NCBI GenBank assembly: GCA_946478305.1
Contig: CAMLBO010000043.1
Location: 1 to 39,041, forward strand
Direction: 5' to 3'
DNA from: an uncultured Enterobacterales bacterium
GTDB lineage: Bacteria > Pseudomonadota > Gammaproteobacteria > Enterobacterales > Enterobacteriaceae
DNA length: 39,041 bases
Below are positions 18,170 through 28,448 of the stretch, piece after piece (positions within the stretch are counted from its first letter, which is position 1; each line of letters begins with the position of its first letter). The translations under genes and the position numbers were made by a program. The notes beneath the pieces are model-generated. The model ran no database searches, was not told the DNA's origin, and saw nothing but the letters and a program-made list of their open reading frames with translations.

Positions 18170-19471
18170 TTAAAGAATGATGCTGCCGATGCCAAAACCA
18201 AACAGCACTGACAGGAACACGCCTATAGTTCCTGGAATAAAGAACGGGTGATTAAAGACGAAGCGCCCAATGCGCGTAGTACCGGTGTCGTCCATCTGGA
18301 CGGCGGCAACCAGCGTCGGGTAGGTCGGCAGAATAAACAGACCAGAGACTGCGGCAAAAGAGGCAACGGCAGTCAAAGGGGTGACGTTCAGCGCCAATGC
18401 CAACGGCATCAGGGCTTTAGCTGTAGCAGCCTGAGAGTAGAGCAGAGCGGAGCAGAAGAAGAAAATCAGCGCCAGTAACCAAGGGTGCGCCTGAATCAGA
18501 CCGCCTGCGGTCTCCTTGATCCAGCCCAGATTGGCCTGAACGAAGGTATCTCCCAGCCAGGCCACGCCAAGAATACAGATACAGGCGCTCATCCCGGCTT
18601 TGAATGTCCCCGAAGAGAGGATCGCGTCAGTTTTGATGTGACACAACAGGGTGATAAGCGTCGCGACGCTCAGCATGATGATCAAAATCGCGCTGGTGGT
18701 ATTCATAATCGGTGTTGTCACCCAGCCAAGGCTTGGGCTGTTAACCACGGCATAACCCACTACGCTAAATACGCCCAGCAGGAACAGCAGTACCGAGAGT
18801 TTTGCGCCGGGTTTAATCTCGACGATTTTGTCACCACGCAGCTCAACCAGGCCTTCTTCATAACGCGCGAGATAGACAGGATCATCAGATAATTTGGAGT
18901 TAAAGCACCAGGAGACGAGTAGCGACATCACGATCACCGCCGCCAGCGTGGAGGGGATCATCACCATCAGCAAATGCAAATAACTGACACCGTGGCCTTC
19001 CATCACCGAGGACATATAAACGACGGCCGCAGATATCGGCGAAGCGGTAATGGCAATTTGTGCTGCCACGACGGCGGTAGAGAGCGGCCGGCAAGGCTTA
19101 ATGCCCTGTTCTTTTGCCACTTCCGAAATGACCGGCAGGGCAGAGAGTGAAATATTGCCGGTACCGGCGAGAATGGTCAGGAAGTACGTCACGATGGGGG
19201 CCAGCAGCGTGATGTGCTTAGGGTTCTTACGCAGCAGTTTTTCGGTTTGCTGGACCAGATAATCCATTCCTCCAGCGACCTGCATGGTAGAGATCGCAGC
19301 GATAACCGCCATGATGATCGAAATAACGTCGAAAGGGATGCTCCCGGGTTTGACACCGCACAGGGCCAGTGCCAAAACCCCAAGCCCGCCGGCAAAACCA
19401 ATGCCGATCCCGCCCAGGCGCGCGCCAAGAAATATTGCTGCCAGTACAATAATGAGTTCGATGATTAACAT
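18170..19471 (-). CDS. dcuA: Anaerobic C4-dicarboxylate antiporter DcuA
   Basis: This 433-residue inner-membrane carrier exchanges aspartate, fumarate, malate and succinate, and has the same length as E. coli DcuA. Around ten or more hydrophobic segments are visible. Highly conserved stretches include the N-terminal GARLGGIGIGFAGG, LAGTGNISLSALPV and the final third with YSQAATAKALMP and FILPTYPTLVAAVQMD. It lies downstream of aspA with a strong terminator between them, so expression comes from aspA readthrough plus perhaps its own promoter. Functionally it supplies aspartate to AspA and exports succinate made by fumarate reductase (frdABCD at 27.7-31 kb). Confidence 0.97.
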   Translation of the reverse strand: MLIIELIIVLAAIFLGARLGGIGIGFAGGLGVLALALCGVKPGSIPFDVISIIMAVIAAISTMQVAGGMDYLVQQTEKLLRKNPKHITLLAPIVTYFLTILAGTGNISLSALPVISEVAKEQGIKPCRPLSTAVVAAQIAITASPISAAVVYMSSVMEGHGVSYLHLLMVMIPSTLAAVIVMSLLVSWCFNSKLSDDPVYLARYEEGLVELRGDKIVEIKPGAKLSVLLFLLGVFSVVGYAVVNSPSLGWVTTPIMNTTSAILIIMLSVATLITLLCHIKTDAILSSGTFKAGMSACICILGVAWLGDTFVQANLGWIKETAGGLIQAHPWLLALIFFFCSALLYSQAATAKALMPLALALNVTPLTAVASFAAVSGLFILPTYPTLVAAVQMDDTGTTRIGRFVFNHPFFIPGTIGVFLSVLFGFGIGSIIL

Positions 19472-19552
19472 GATTGGCCGTCCATTGTTCCGGTACTCCT
19501 AAAAGAAACAAAATGAAAATGAGATGTTGTGTAATTGTTGTTATGTGCAAAG

Positions 19553-19588
19553 TAAAAAGGCTCGTTGTTCGGGAGAACAACGAGCCTT
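19553..19588 (-). terminator. Strong intrinsic terminator between aspA and dcuA
   Basis: A perfect 14-bp inverted repeat with a 4-nt loop is followed on the minus strand by a run of five T. It begins 23 bp after the aspA stop codon and should separate most aspA transcripts from dcuA. Confidence 0.9.
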
Positions 19589-19610
19589 CGGAGGCTAAAA
19601 GTGAATCCTG

Positions 19611-21047
19611 TTACTGTTCATTTTCATCCGTATACCGTTTTGCTTTGTAAGCCGGATGCATCAGGTTCTCGATGGAGAAGATGTCATCCAATTCAGCTTC
19701 CGTGAGCAGTCCACGTTCCAATACGACTTCCCGCACGCTCTTACCGGTTTCAGCACAAATCTTACCGACGATATCCCCATTGTGATGGCCGATGAACGGG
19801 TTCAGATAGGTCACGATACCGATGGAGTTGAAAACGTAGAATTCGCAGACTTCTTTATTCGCTGTAATGCCGTTGATGCATTTTTCCAGCAGATTGTAGC
19901 AGGCGTTGGTCAGAATATGGATAGATTCAAACATCGCCTGGCCAATCACGGGTTCCATAACGTTCAGCTGTAGCTGACCCGCTTCGGCTGCCATGGTCAC
20001 GCAAATATCGTTACCGATGACTTTAAAGCACACCTGATTCACCACTTCAGGGATAACCGGGTTCACTTTGGCTGGCATGATGGAGGAGCCCGCCTGAAGT
20101 TCTGGCAGGTTAATCTCATTGAGTCCAGCACGCGGGCCGGAAGAGAGCAGGCGCAAGTCGTTACAGATCTTAGACAGCTTAACCGCAAGGCGCTTCAGCG
20201 AACTGTGTACCATTACATAGGCACCGCAGTCGGAGGTGGCTTCAATCAGGTCTTCTGCCGGAACGCAGGCCAGATTGCTGACTTCAGCCAGTTTTTGTAC
20301 CGCTAGTTGCTGATAGCCGTCTGGGGTATTGAGGCGAGTCCCGATGGCCGTTGCCCCAAGATTCACTTCGAGCAGTAATTCGCCATTGCGCAGTAAATTG
20401 CGGGTTTCTTCTTTAAGCAGCACATTGAACGCGTGGAACTCCTGACCGAGAGTCATCGGTACGGCGTCCTGCAACTGGGTGCGGCCCATCTTAATGATGT
20501 TTTCGAACTCTTTAGCTTTATGCTCGAAGCCGTCACCCAGTTGGGCGATTGCGTCGATAAGTTTGAGTAAGGAGGCGTAAACTGCGATACGGAAACCGGT
20601 CGGGTAGGCATCGTTAGTGGACTGGCATTTATTCAGATGGTCGTTCGGATTCAGATATTGATAATCACCTTTCTGGTGGCCCATCAGTTCGAGGCCAATG
20701 TTTGCCAGCACTTCGTTGGTGTTCATATTGACCGAGGTACCCGCGCCGCCCTGGAAGACGTCTATCGGGAACTGATCCATGCATTTGCCTTTATCGAGCA
20801 CTTCGTCGCAAGCCTGGATAATAACGTCTGCGATATGACGTGGAATTGTTTGCAGCTCTTTATTCGCTAACGCGGCTGCTTTCTTAACCATTACCATGCC
20901 CCGGACAAATTCCGGCACATCGCTGATTTTGGTGTTGCTGATGTAGAAGTTTTCAATCGCCCGCAGGGTGTGAATTCCATAATAAGCCTCGGCTGGAACT
21001 TCGCGAGTACCCAGCAGATCTTCCTCGATACGAATCGTATTTGACAT
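19611..21047 (-). CDS. aspA: Aspartate ammonia-lyase (aspartase) AspA
   Basis: This 478-residue cytosolic enzyme deaminates L-aspartate to fumarate and ammonia. It belongs to the fumarase/aspartase superfamily, and the length equals that of E. coli AspA. The flexible catalytic loop signature [15 protein letters not shown] contains the active-site serine. The substrate-binding stretches [14 protein letters not shown] and STNDAYPT are intact. The start is conserved ([18 protein letters not shown]), with GAGAAGG before the ATG. The upstream region contains a candidate FNR site and a perfect CRP palindrome, consistent with the known anaerobic and catabolite control of aspA in E. coli. Confidence 0.98.
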   Translation of the reverse strand: MSNTIRIEEDLLGTREVPAEAYYGIHTLRAIENFYISNTKISDVPEFVRGMVMVKKAAALANKELQTIPRHIADVIIQACDEVLDKGKCMDQFPIDVFQGGAGTSVNMNTNEVLANIGLELMGHQKGDYQYLNPNDHLNKCQSTNDAYPTGFRIAVYASLLKLIDAIAQLGDGFEHKAKEFENIIKMGRTQLQDAVPMTLGQEFHAFNVLLKEETRNLLRNGELLLEVNLGATAIGTRLNTPDGYQQLAVQKLAEVSNLACVPAEDLIEATSDCGAYVMVHSSLKRLAVKLSKICNDLRLLSSGPRAGLNEINLPELQAGSSIMPAKVNPVIPEVVNQVCFKVIGNDICVTMAAEAGQLQLNVMEPVIGQAMFESIHILTNACYNLLEKCINGITANKEVCEFYVFNSIGIVTYLNPFIGHHNGDIVGKICAETGKSVREVVLERGLLTEAELDDIFSIENLMHPAYKAKRYTDENEQ

Positions 21048-21115
21048 GAGAACCTTCTCTTTGGTGCTGAAACGCGTTATGCGATGTTAATAATTATGTT
21101 ACTAACAGCGGGAAA

Positions 21116-21129
21116 TTAAAAACGATCAA
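21116..21129 (-). promoter_or_regulatory. Candidate FNR site upstream of aspA
   Basis: On the minus strand TTGAT-CGTT-TTTAA matches the FNR consensus TTGAT-N4-ATCAA in 8 of 10 positions, with one half-site perfect. Its spacing to a possible -10 (TATTAA) fits a class II activator position. Confidence 0.4.
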
Positions 21130-21229
21130 CCGTTGTTCCTACCACGAAGGCGATCATATGCTGCTGTTAGCGAATTGCACGCACTAAGATCACTCTCCTG
21201 CACTGTTACGGAGCACGTATTTCTGTATC

Positions 21230-21245
21230 TGTGAGAACTCTCACA
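21230..21245. promoter_or_regulatory. Perfect CRP palindrome between aspA and fxsA
   Basis: TGTGA-GAACTC-TCACA has both CRP half-sites intact with the 6-nt spacer. It lies 183 bp before aspA and 180 bp before fxsA, so it could act on either gene. CRP control of aspA is known in E. coli. Confidence 0.75.
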
Positions 21246-21424
21246 AATCATTCGTTCAATGAATTAAATCTTAAGCGCAGGTTGAAAATTGCCGCCTTCG
21301 CTCCCATTTCATTGTAGACAGCCTTGGAGCATGACGATCGTGTCGATCCTACCCGGGCCCTATTTTATGGTTCTGGAATGACGCCGCATTGGGCGAGCCG
21401 GGACTTCACCACAAGGAGATTGCG

Positions 21425-21916
21425 GTGCGTTGGTTACCGTTACTGGTGTTATTTCTGTTGGCTTACATCGAAATAACCTTATTTATCAAAGTTGCCGCCT
21501 TTATTGGTGTCGCTATGACGCTGCTGCTGGTGGTCTTCACCTCCTGCGTAGGTGTCTCTCTGGTGAAAAATCAGGGAATGAAAACCTTTATGCAGTTGCA
21601 GCAGAAACTGGCTGCTGGCGAAAGCCCGGCTGCCGAGATGGTCAAGAGTGTGTCGCTGGTGATTGCCGGTTTCCTGCTGCTTGTTCCAGGTTTCTTCACC
21701 GATTTCCTCGGCCTGTTGCTGCTGCTGCCACCGGTGCAAAAATCTCTGACGCTAAAACTGATGCCCCATCTCAATATTGTCCGTTCCGGCGGTAATTGGG
21801 GTAAAAGTCAGCCGACCGGGAATACTTTCGACGGTGAGTTCAAACGTACTGACGAACATACCGAACGCCTGATTTCACCTGAAAAAGATGACGACATCGA
21901 CCACCGGGATCGTTAA
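21425..21916 (+). CDS. fxsA: Membrane protein FxsA (suppressor of F exclusion of phage T7)
   Basis: This 163-residue inner-membrane protein in E. coli alleviates F-plasmid exclusion of phage T7 when overproduced. Its normal role is uncertain. Several hydrophobic helices cover about residues 1-120, with conserved stretches AGESPAAEMVKSVSL and LLLLPGFFTDFLGLLLLLPPVQK. The tail is hydrophilic (NTFDGEFKRTDE). The start is GTG at 21425, giving VRWLPLL aligned with E. coli MRWLPLL and preceded by AAGGAG. The longer frame beginning at 21389 lacks this. It precedes groES in the same direction but is separated from it by a terminator-like stem and the groE promoter. Confidence 0.92.
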   Translation: MRWLPLLVLFLLAYIEITLFIKVAAFIGVAMTLLLVVFTSCVGVSLVKNQGMKTFMQLQQKLAAGESPAAEMVKSVSLVIAGFLLLVPGFFTDFLGLLLLLPPVQKSLTLKLMPHLNIVRSGGNWGKSQPTGNTFDGEFKRTDEHTERLISPEKDDDIDHRDR

Positions 21917-21993
21917 GATTCGCGCCGTCGATTGTTAAATTATTGTTGAGAAAGGCCTTTCGTTGCTCCCTGACAGGAACACCGAAATGAAAA

Positions 21994-22018
21994 GAAAAAG
22001 CAAAATTTTTTGCTTTCT
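21994..22018 (+). terminator. Terminator-like stem after fxsA
   Basis: An A/T-rich hairpin (AAAGCAAAA with TTTTGCTTT) lies 80 bp past the fxsA stop and only a few bases before the heat-shock promoter. It probably insulates groE from fxsA readthrough. Confidence 0.55.
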
Positions 22019-22021
22019 CCC

Positions 22022-22049
22022 CTTGAAGGGCGGCGTAACGCCCCCATTA
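22022..22049 (+). promoter_or_regulatory. Sigma-32 heat-shock promoter of groESL
   Basis: CTTGAA (22022-22027) and CCCCATTA (22042-22049) are separated by 14 bp, matching the sigma-32 consensus and the E. coli groE promoter. A short dyad GGGCG/CGCCC occupies the spacer. No CIRCE element is present, so HrcA control is not expected. Confidence 0.9.
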
Positions 22050-22101
22050 AACAAACCACGAGGCCGGGCAGATGACTGCCAGGCATTCAACCCAAAAATA
22101 G

Positions 22102-22425
<324 letters not shown>

Positions 22426-22469
22426 TCCGCTCCCGATCACTTTTTCTGAACTGAACGAATTTAAGGTAA

Positions 22470-24122
<1,653 letters not shown>

Positions 24123-24184
24123 TCATCCTCCCTGGCGTTTATCCGCTGGATGTATGAAGGGTGTAAGCTTTTTGTATGTTGAAG

Positions 24185-24214
24185 AAACCCGGTCATTTAT
24201 GGCCGGGTTTTTTT
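24185..24214 (+). terminator. Intrinsic terminator of groESL
   Basis: An 8-bp stem (AAACCCGG/CCGGGTTT), extended by two weaker pairs, is followed by seven T. It lies 62 bp after the groEL stop. Confidence 0.9.
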
Positions 24215-24413
24215 ATTTGACCCTTTTTCGTTCGGTTCAGTAAGATAACTCTCATCGTCTCTGGAGTTTAACGTGTAAACTGTAGCCTATCGCCATTGCC
24301 TGTTTATCTCAGGTAACGCGTTGAACCCTAGGTAAACGTGGCAACGGATGCCTAAGAGAACCGAGCGTTCTCTGATAGGCTTTATGAGATTTCAATATCA
24401 AATGGGGAAAGTG

Positions 24414-24758
24414 ATGCGGATTAAAATGTTACTGGGCCTGTCAGCTGCCATGCTGCTTGCCGGGTGCAGTACCACTCATCAACTTGATGCAGCGGGCCAA
24501 CAGGTAAAATTCACCGATACTAAACCTGGCAAAGAATGCCAGCTCATTGGTGATGTCACCGGCGCGCAAAGCAATTGGTTCTCAGGCAGTGGTGGTGACG
24601 GCAGCTCAATGCGCGGTGCAGCAAACGATCTGCGTAACAAAGCGGCAGCAATGGGAGGTAACACCATTTATGGCGCCAACAGCCCAACGCAGAATTTACT
24701 GTCCAGCTTCGTGCCGGTAGACAGCAAAATGGTGGGTCAGGTGTACAAGTGCCCTTAA
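24414..24758 (+). CDS. yjeI: DUF4156 lipoprotein YjeI
   Basis: This 114-residue predicted lipoprotein has a signal peptide ending in the lipobox LLAGC, with lipidated Cys18. The mature domain is DUF4156 and carries the stretches ECQLIG, GGDGSSMRGAANDLRN, AAAMGGN and VGQVYKCP that match E. coli YjeI (117 residues). The frame is open for 22 codons upstream, but only this ATG places the signal peptide at the N-terminus. GGGGAAAG precedes it. An in-frame GTG one codon earlier is possible. Function is unknown. It is a monocistronic gene between two terminators, downstream of groEL as in E. coli. Confidence 0.93.
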   Translation: MRIKMLLGLSAAMLLAGCSTTHQLDAAGQQVKFTDTKPGKECQLIGDVTGAQSNWFSGSGGDGSSMRGAANDLRNKAAAMGGNTIYGANSPTQNLLSSFVPVDSKMVGQVYKCP

Positions 24759-24795
24759 CAGGGCAGACTTTCTCCTGAGCAAGACGCTAAATAGC

Positions 24796-24824
24796 AAAAG
24801 GGATGCCATCGGGCATCCCTTTTT
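24796..24824. terminator. Bidirectional terminator between yjeI and epmB
   Basis: A perfect 12-bp stem (AAAAGGGATGCC and its complement) with a 4-nt loop has A/T-runs on both sides. It serves the convergent yjeI (plus) and epmB (minus) genes. Confidence 0.9.
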
Positions 24825-24844
24825 GATTCTGAGTCCGGTCTTCT

Positions 24845-25873
24845 TCAGGACTGCTTAAGCCGCAAATCAAGAATGGTTTTGCTTGGTTCGCCGCCGATTT
24901 CGCGTGTCAGCTTCGGTACCATATAGCCCGAAACTTTGCTCATCAACTCTTTCATGATCAGCCGCGCTTCATCATCATCAACCATGAAGTGCGCTGCGCC
25001 TTGTACTTTATCCAGTACGTGAATGTAGTACGGCAGGATCCCGGCATTAAACAACGCATTACTCAGCTCTGCCAGGGTGTCGGCGCTATCATTAACACCA
25101 CGCAGCAGGACACTTTGATTAAGCAGCGTGACGCCAGCGTTCTTCAGACTGCGCATGCTGTCGCACAGGGCGCGATCAATCTCGTTTGCATGATTGATGT
25201 GCGTCACCATCAGCACCTGCAAACGGGAATCACTTAAGCGCTGACAGAGCGTCTGCGTAATGCGGGCTGGGATCACCACAGGCAATCTGGTGTGGATCCT
25301 CAGACGCTGAATGTGCGCAATGCTTTCCAGTTCTGTGATCAACCAGTCAAGTTCAGCATCTTTTGCCATCAGGGGATCCCCCCCTGAGAAAATAATTTCA
25401 TCGAGTTCAGGGTGTGAGCGGATATAATCCAGCGCCTGAACCCAGTTGGACTTATTTCCCTGATTTTCCTGATAGGGAAAGTGGCGACGGAAGCAGTAGC
25501 GGCAGTTCACCGCACAGCCACCTTTGACCAGCAGCAGCGCGCGATTACTGTACTTATGCAACAGTCCTGGCACGACACTGCGTTGTTCGTCCAGGGGGTC
25601 GGTGCTAAAGCCTGGCGCTGCGACAAACTCTTCGCGCGCGGTCAGTACCTGCAGCAACAGGGGATCGTGCGGATCGCCCGGCTGCATGCGCGCAACAAAG
25701 GCGCGCGGAACGCGCAGCGGGAATAAACGACGGGCTTCGCGCCCATTTTGCAGCTCTGCATTATCGTTAAGTGCCAGAAGAGTAAGCAGTTCATCCGGGT
25801 CTGTAATAACATCGCCGAGTTGATACAACCAATCTTCTCTAAATGGCGTATTTAGGGTTACAATGTTTGCCAT
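24845..25873 (-). CDS. epmB: EF-P (R)-beta-lysine pathway aminomutase EpmB
   Basis: This 342-residue radical-SAM, PLP-dependent lysine 2,3-aminomutase converts (S)-alpha-lysine to (R)-beta-lysine, which EpmA attaches to EF-P. The iron-sulphur motif CxxxCxxC is present as C120, C124 and C127 (GGCAVNCRYCFRRHFPY). The segment IIFSGGDPLMAKD is the SAM-binding GGD region. Length equals that of E. coli EpmB (formerly YjeK). It is transcribed divergently from efp with only 37 bp between the two ATGs, so their promoters must overlap with each other's coding region, a conserved arrangement. Confidence 0.97.
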   Translation of the reverse strand: MANIVTLNTPFREDWLYQLGDVITDPDELLTLLALNDNAELQNGREARRLFPLRVPRAFVARMQPGDPHDPLLLQVLTAREEFVAAPGFSTDPLDEQRSVVPGLLHKYSNRALLLVKGGCAVNCRYCFRRHFPYQENQGNKSNWVQALDYIRSHPELDEIIFSGGDPLMAKDAELDWLITELESIAHIQRLRIHTRLPVVIPARITQTLCQRLSDSRLQVLMVTHINHANEIDRALCDSMRSLKNAGVTLLNQSVLLRGVNDSADTLAELSNALFNAGILPYYIHVLDKVQGAAHFMVDDDEARLIMKELMSKVSGYMVPKLTREIGGEPSKTILDLRLKQS

Positions 25874-25910
25874 TTTTTGGCTAATACCAGTTTAAAATTA
25901 GAGGGCCATC

Positions 25911-26477
25911 ATGGCGACTTATTCTAGCAACGATTTCCGTCCGGGTCTTAAAATCATGTTCGAAGGCGAGCCTTTCGCTATCGAAGACAGCGTGTTCGTA
26001 AAACCAGGCAAAGGTCAGGCTTTCGCACGTGTGAAAATGCGTCGTCTTCTGACCGGTTCACGTGTAGAAAAAACCTTCAAATCTACTGACTCCTGTGAAG
26101 GCGCAGACGTTGTAGATACCAACATGACCTACCTTTACAACGATGGCGAGTTCTACCATTTCATGCACCCTGAGACTTTCGAGCAGCATGGTGTTGAAGC
26201 CAAAACTGTCTCCGAAGCTTCAAAATGGCTGCAAGATAATGCGGAATGTATCGTGACTTTGTGGGATGGCCGTCCTATCGCTGTTCAGCCACCAAACTTC
26301 ATCGAAGCAGAAGTTATTGATACCGATCCAGGCCTGAAAGGTGACACTGCCGGGACCGGTGGTAAGCCTGCTACCCTGAGTACTGGTGCTGTGGTCAAGG
26401 TTCCATTATTCGTACAGATTGGCGAAATTGTCCGTTGTGACACCCGCTCTGGCGAATACGTTTCCCGCGTTAAGTAA
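25911..26477 (+). CDS. efp: Translation elongation factor P
   Basis: This 188-residue factor binds between the P and E sites and rescues ribosomes stalled on consecutive prolines. It has three beta-barrel domains. The modified lysine is Lys34 at the tip of domain I (VKPGKGQAF), the substrate of EpmA and EpmB, both encoded in this window. The C-terminal GEYVSRVK is typical. A ribosome site (TTAGAGGG) precedes the ATG. A terminator-like stem follows before ecnA. Not to be confused with the EF-P paralogue YeiP, which lacks a modifiable lysine at this place. Confidence 0.98.
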   Translation: MATYSSNDFRPGLKIMFEGEPFAIEDSVFVKPGKGQAFARVKMRRLLTGSRVEKTFKSTDSCEGADVVDTNMTYLYNDGEFYHFMHPETFEQHGVEAKTVSEASKWLQDNAECIVTLWDGRPIAVQPPNFIEAEVIDTDPGLKGDTAGTGGKPATLSTGAVVKVPLFVQIGEIVRCDTRSGEYVSRVK

Positions 26478-26508
26478 GTCGACAGCGACAAAACGCCAGC
26501 GAAAGCTG

Positions 26509-26528
26509 CGGCAGGTTTATACCTGCCG
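26509..26528 (+). terminator. Terminator-like hairpin after efp
   Basis: A perfect 8-bp stem (CGGCAGGT/ACCTGCCG) with a TTAT loop lies 31 bp past the efp stop. The U-tract is weak (TGACTTTC), so it is probably a partial terminator. Confidence 0.6.
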
Positions 26529-26569
26529 TGACTTTCAACTCATCACTTTTCCGGTGGATTGCATTTGCG

Positions 26570-26698
26570 ATGTTAAAGAGAATGTTGTTTATCGTAGTTT
26601 CTGTATTGATGCTGGCAACGTTAGGTGGTTGCAATACCGTTCATGGCTTTGGTGAAGACATCCAGCATTTGGGTGGTGCTATTTCCAGAGCGGGCTGA
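26570..26698 (+). CDS. ecnA: Entericidin A lipoprotein (antidote)
   Basis: This very short gene encodes 42 residues. A signal peptide ends in the lipobox TLGGC (Cys21), then the mature part reads [21 protein letters not shown], which matches E. coli EcnA closely in layout. Entericidin A is the membrane lipoprotein that counters bacteriolytic EcnB in E. coli. The ribosome site is weak (GGTGGA, about 12 nt upstream). It lies between efp and ecnB, as in E. coli. Confidence 0.9.
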   Translation: MLKRMLFIVVSVLMLATLGGCNTVHGFGEDIQHLGGAISRAG

Positions 26699-26816
26699 AC
26701 TCTACAGCCTCTTTTTCTCCTTTTTTCCTAAAATCCTCTTTAAAACCTCGCGTTGCTGTTTTTTTACTACACTTAGATGGTCGTACTTATCATTCTCTTA
26801 TAGGAAGGAAATTTAT

Positions 26817-26951
26817 ATGCTGAAGAAAAGTATTCTCGCCATTTTGTCTGTTTTAGTATTGTCCAGTGTGTTGACGGCGTGTAACACCACCCGTGGCGTG
26901 GGCGAAGATGTTTCTGCTGGTGGGCAAGCTATCCAAAAAAGCGCGCAATAA
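26817..26951 (+). CDS. ecnB: Entericidin B lipoprotein (toxin)
   Basis: This gene encodes 44 residues with a lipoprotein signal peptide ending LTAC (Cys22) and the mature part [19 protein letters not shown]. coli EcnB is 48 residues with the same core. EcnB promotes lysis in stationary phase under RpoS control in E. coli; the regulatory part is known there and not seen here. AGGAAGGA precedes the ATG by 8 nt, a much better ribosome site than ecnA has. In E. coli sugE follows; here the next gene is blc. Confidence 0.93.
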   Translation: MLKKSILAILSVLVLSSVLTACNTTRGVGEDVSAGGQAIQKSAQ

Positions 26952-26987
26952 TCCTCTGGCGTCTAAAAACTCCGCTTAATGCAGATT

Positions 26988-27011
26988 CTGCCTGCAGTAG
27001 CATGCAGGCAG
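26988..27011. terminator. Probable bidirectional hairpin between ecnB and blc
   Basis: A perfect 9-bp stem (CTGCCTGCA/TGCAGGCAG) with a 6-nt loop lies between the convergent ends of ecnB and blc. The flanking T-richness is modest (TGCTTCTTCC). Confidence 0.65.
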
Positions 27012-27035
27012 TGCTTCTTCCTCTGGTAGCTCTTC

Positions 27036-27560
27036 TTAGGATTGTTTAACCCAAACTAACTGATTGATATCAAATCCGTATTGCTGTGCTGTATCCAGCA
27101 AGTGGTGTTTTACATCCTCGCTAAGAGTCGGTGTTCGGGACAAGATCCACAAATAGCTCTTATTCGGGCCACACACCAGCGCGTATTGGTAATCCTTATC
27201 CAGTTCGATAACATTGTAACCGCCATAGAAAGGGCCGAAGAAGGAAACTTTAAGCGCCGCGCGTGAAGCTGGCCCGGTGAAATAGGCCTTGCCCTCACTC
27301 TCCTGCCATTTCTGTTTTTTCGAATTTAAACCACGGTTAATGACTTTGACACCGCCGTCAGTGCGCATACTGTAATTCGCCGTCACCTGCTCCAGTCCGC
27401 TTTCAAAGCTGTGATCCAGGCGGGCAACTTCGTACCAGGTGCCGAGATAGCGGTTTAACTCGAAGTTATTGACAACTTTCACATCAGATGGCGGCGTAAT
27501 GCTGCAGGCAACCGACATCACTGCCGATACCAGAACGCTGAGTTTTGACCAGATTCGCAT
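27036..27560 (-). CDS. blc: Outer-membrane lipocalin Blc
   Basis: This 174-residue lipoprotein is a bacterial lipocalin that binds lysophospholipids or fatty acids at the outer membrane. The signal peptide ends MSVAC (Cys19). The lipocalin signature RYLGTWYEVARLDH follows, then the ESEGKAYFTG and FFGPFYGGYNVIELD strands and YLWILSRTP. The frame opens 14 codons earlier (27602), but only the ATG at 27560 gives a signal peptide, and AAGGAAC precedes it. E. coli Blc is 177 residues and is RpoS-induced. In E. coli ampC lies between blc and frdD; here only about 100 bp separate them. Confidence 0.95.
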   Translation of the reverse strand: MRIWSKLSVLVSAVMSVACSITPPSDVKVVNNFELNRYLGTWYEVARLDHSFESGLEQVTANYSMRTDGGVKVINRGLNSKKQKWQESEGKAYFTGPASRAALKVSFFGPFYGGYNVIELDKDYQYALVCGPNKSYLWILSRTPTLSEDVKHHLLDTAQQYGFDINQLVWVKQS

Positions 27561-27621
27561 AGGGGTTCCTTCCTTAGGGTGTGCTCTAAGTGTAGGTAAC
27601 AATGAAGGAAATACACAATAT

Positions 27622-27652
27622 ACAAAAGGAAAGCGGCCCGCAGAGGGGCCGC
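27622..27652 (-). terminator. Intrinsic terminator of frdABCD
   Basis: A perfect 7-bp GC stem (GCGGCCC/GGGCCGC) with a 6-nt loop is followed on the minus strand by TTTCCTTTTG. It begins 10 bp after the frdD stop. In E. coli the corresponding structure doubles as the ampC attenuator, but no ampC is present here. Confidence 0.85.
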
Positions 27653-27661
27653 CCTAAAGGC

Positions 27662-28021
27662 TTAAATTCTGATCAAGACGATCAGGGTAACGATCGTAAG
27701 AATGGTCGCCAGGCCATAGAACACCCATTTCCCTGCAGGAACGTGAATCTTCAGATCGTGCATAGCGTGATGGATCCGGTGTAAACCACACCACAGCGGC
27801 AGAACGATCATCAGCAATAAGAACAGACGGCCGATCCAGCTTTGTGCAAACGCCAAGATCCGCGGATAGCTCAATGCATCAGCCGGGAAAAAACCGAGTG
27901 GCAGTAGGAAACACACTAGCAGGATCATGACAGGTGCGAAGATCGCACTCCACATCCCACCTGCGCCGAAAAGTCCCCAGAAGACCGGTTCATCAGAGCG
28001 CTTAGGAAGCGTTTTATTCAT
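27662..28021 (-). CDS. frdD: Fumarate reductase membrane anchor FrdD
   Basis: This 119-residue inner-membrane subunit has three helices and, with FrdC, anchors FrdAB and binds menaquinol. Length matches E. coli. Conserved stretches are [18 protein letters not shown] at the start and [16 protein letters not shown] before the last helix. It lies 11 bp after frdC and is the last gene of the operon, directly before the terminator. Confidence 0.98.
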   Translation of the reverse strand: MNKTLPKRSDEPVFWGLFGAGGMWSAIFAPVMILLVCFLLPLGFFPADALSYPRILAFAQSWIGRLFLLLMIVLPLWCGLHRIHHAMHDLKIHVPAGKWVFYGLATILTIVTLIVLIRI

Positions 28022-28032
28022 CTTGCCCTCCG

Positions 28033-28437
28033 TTAATAGAATAAGGCGATAGCCAGAATGGCCAGCGTGACAATCACGGTGATCACCCAGAACGCACCAA
28101 TCACCGGCTCAGGACCCATTTTCTGGTTCTTGACGATAATGATGGAAGCCTTTGGTGCCAGTTCAAACCAGGTTTTGGTATGCAGCAATGCGGCCAGCAC
28201 GGCGATCAGGTTAATAATCATCACGATCGGATTTTGCAGAAAACCGACGAAACCGGCCCAGCTTTCCGGGCCATGTTTGAGCGAGAATAGCCCGGCAAGT
28301 AACAGGAGGCTGAACCAGACCGCAGGAACGGCAGTGCCTTCGCGCAGCATATAGAAGCGATAAAACCCGGATTTCTGCCACCAGTTGGCCTTCATCTCAC
28401 GCACGTAAGGCTTACGTTTGCTCGGCGTATTCATCAT
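28033..28437 (-). CDS. frdC: Fumarate reductase membrane anchor FrdC
   Basis: This 134-residue inner-membrane subunit has three helices and contributes to the menaquinol site. The conserved N-terminal part reads [15 protein letters not shown] and [16 protein letters not shown], and the conserved core [12 protein letters not shown] follows. I start at 28437, 11 bp after frdB and behind GAGGGAA, which fits the E. coli spacing and length (131 residues). An alternative ATG at 28452 overlaps the frdB stop (ATGA) and cannot be excluded. Confidence 0.96.
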   Translation of the reverse strand: MMNTPSKRKPYVREMKANWWQKSGFYRFYMLREGTAVPAVWFSLLLLAGLFSLKHGPESWAGFVGFLQNPIVMIINLIAVLAALLHTKTWFELAPKASIIIVKNQKMGPEPVIGAFWVITVIVTLAILAIALFY

Positions 28438-28448
28438 ATTTTGTTCCC

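Larger units (their letters stand above)
21048..21424. other. Divergent control region between aspA and fxsA
   Basis: About 375 bp without a gene. It carries a candidate FNR box and a perfect CRP palindrome (listed separately). On the aspA side, TATTAA at about 21087-21092 (minus strand) is a possible -10 that would put the FNR box close to -42. The fxsA side, 21250-21410, shows no promoter I can place with confidence. Confidence 0.5.

Noticed and set aside
22028..22044. Dyad inside the groE promoter as a CIRCE/HrcA operator
   Set aside because: The arms are only 5 bp and do not match the CIRCE consensus; the promoter is of sigma-32 type.
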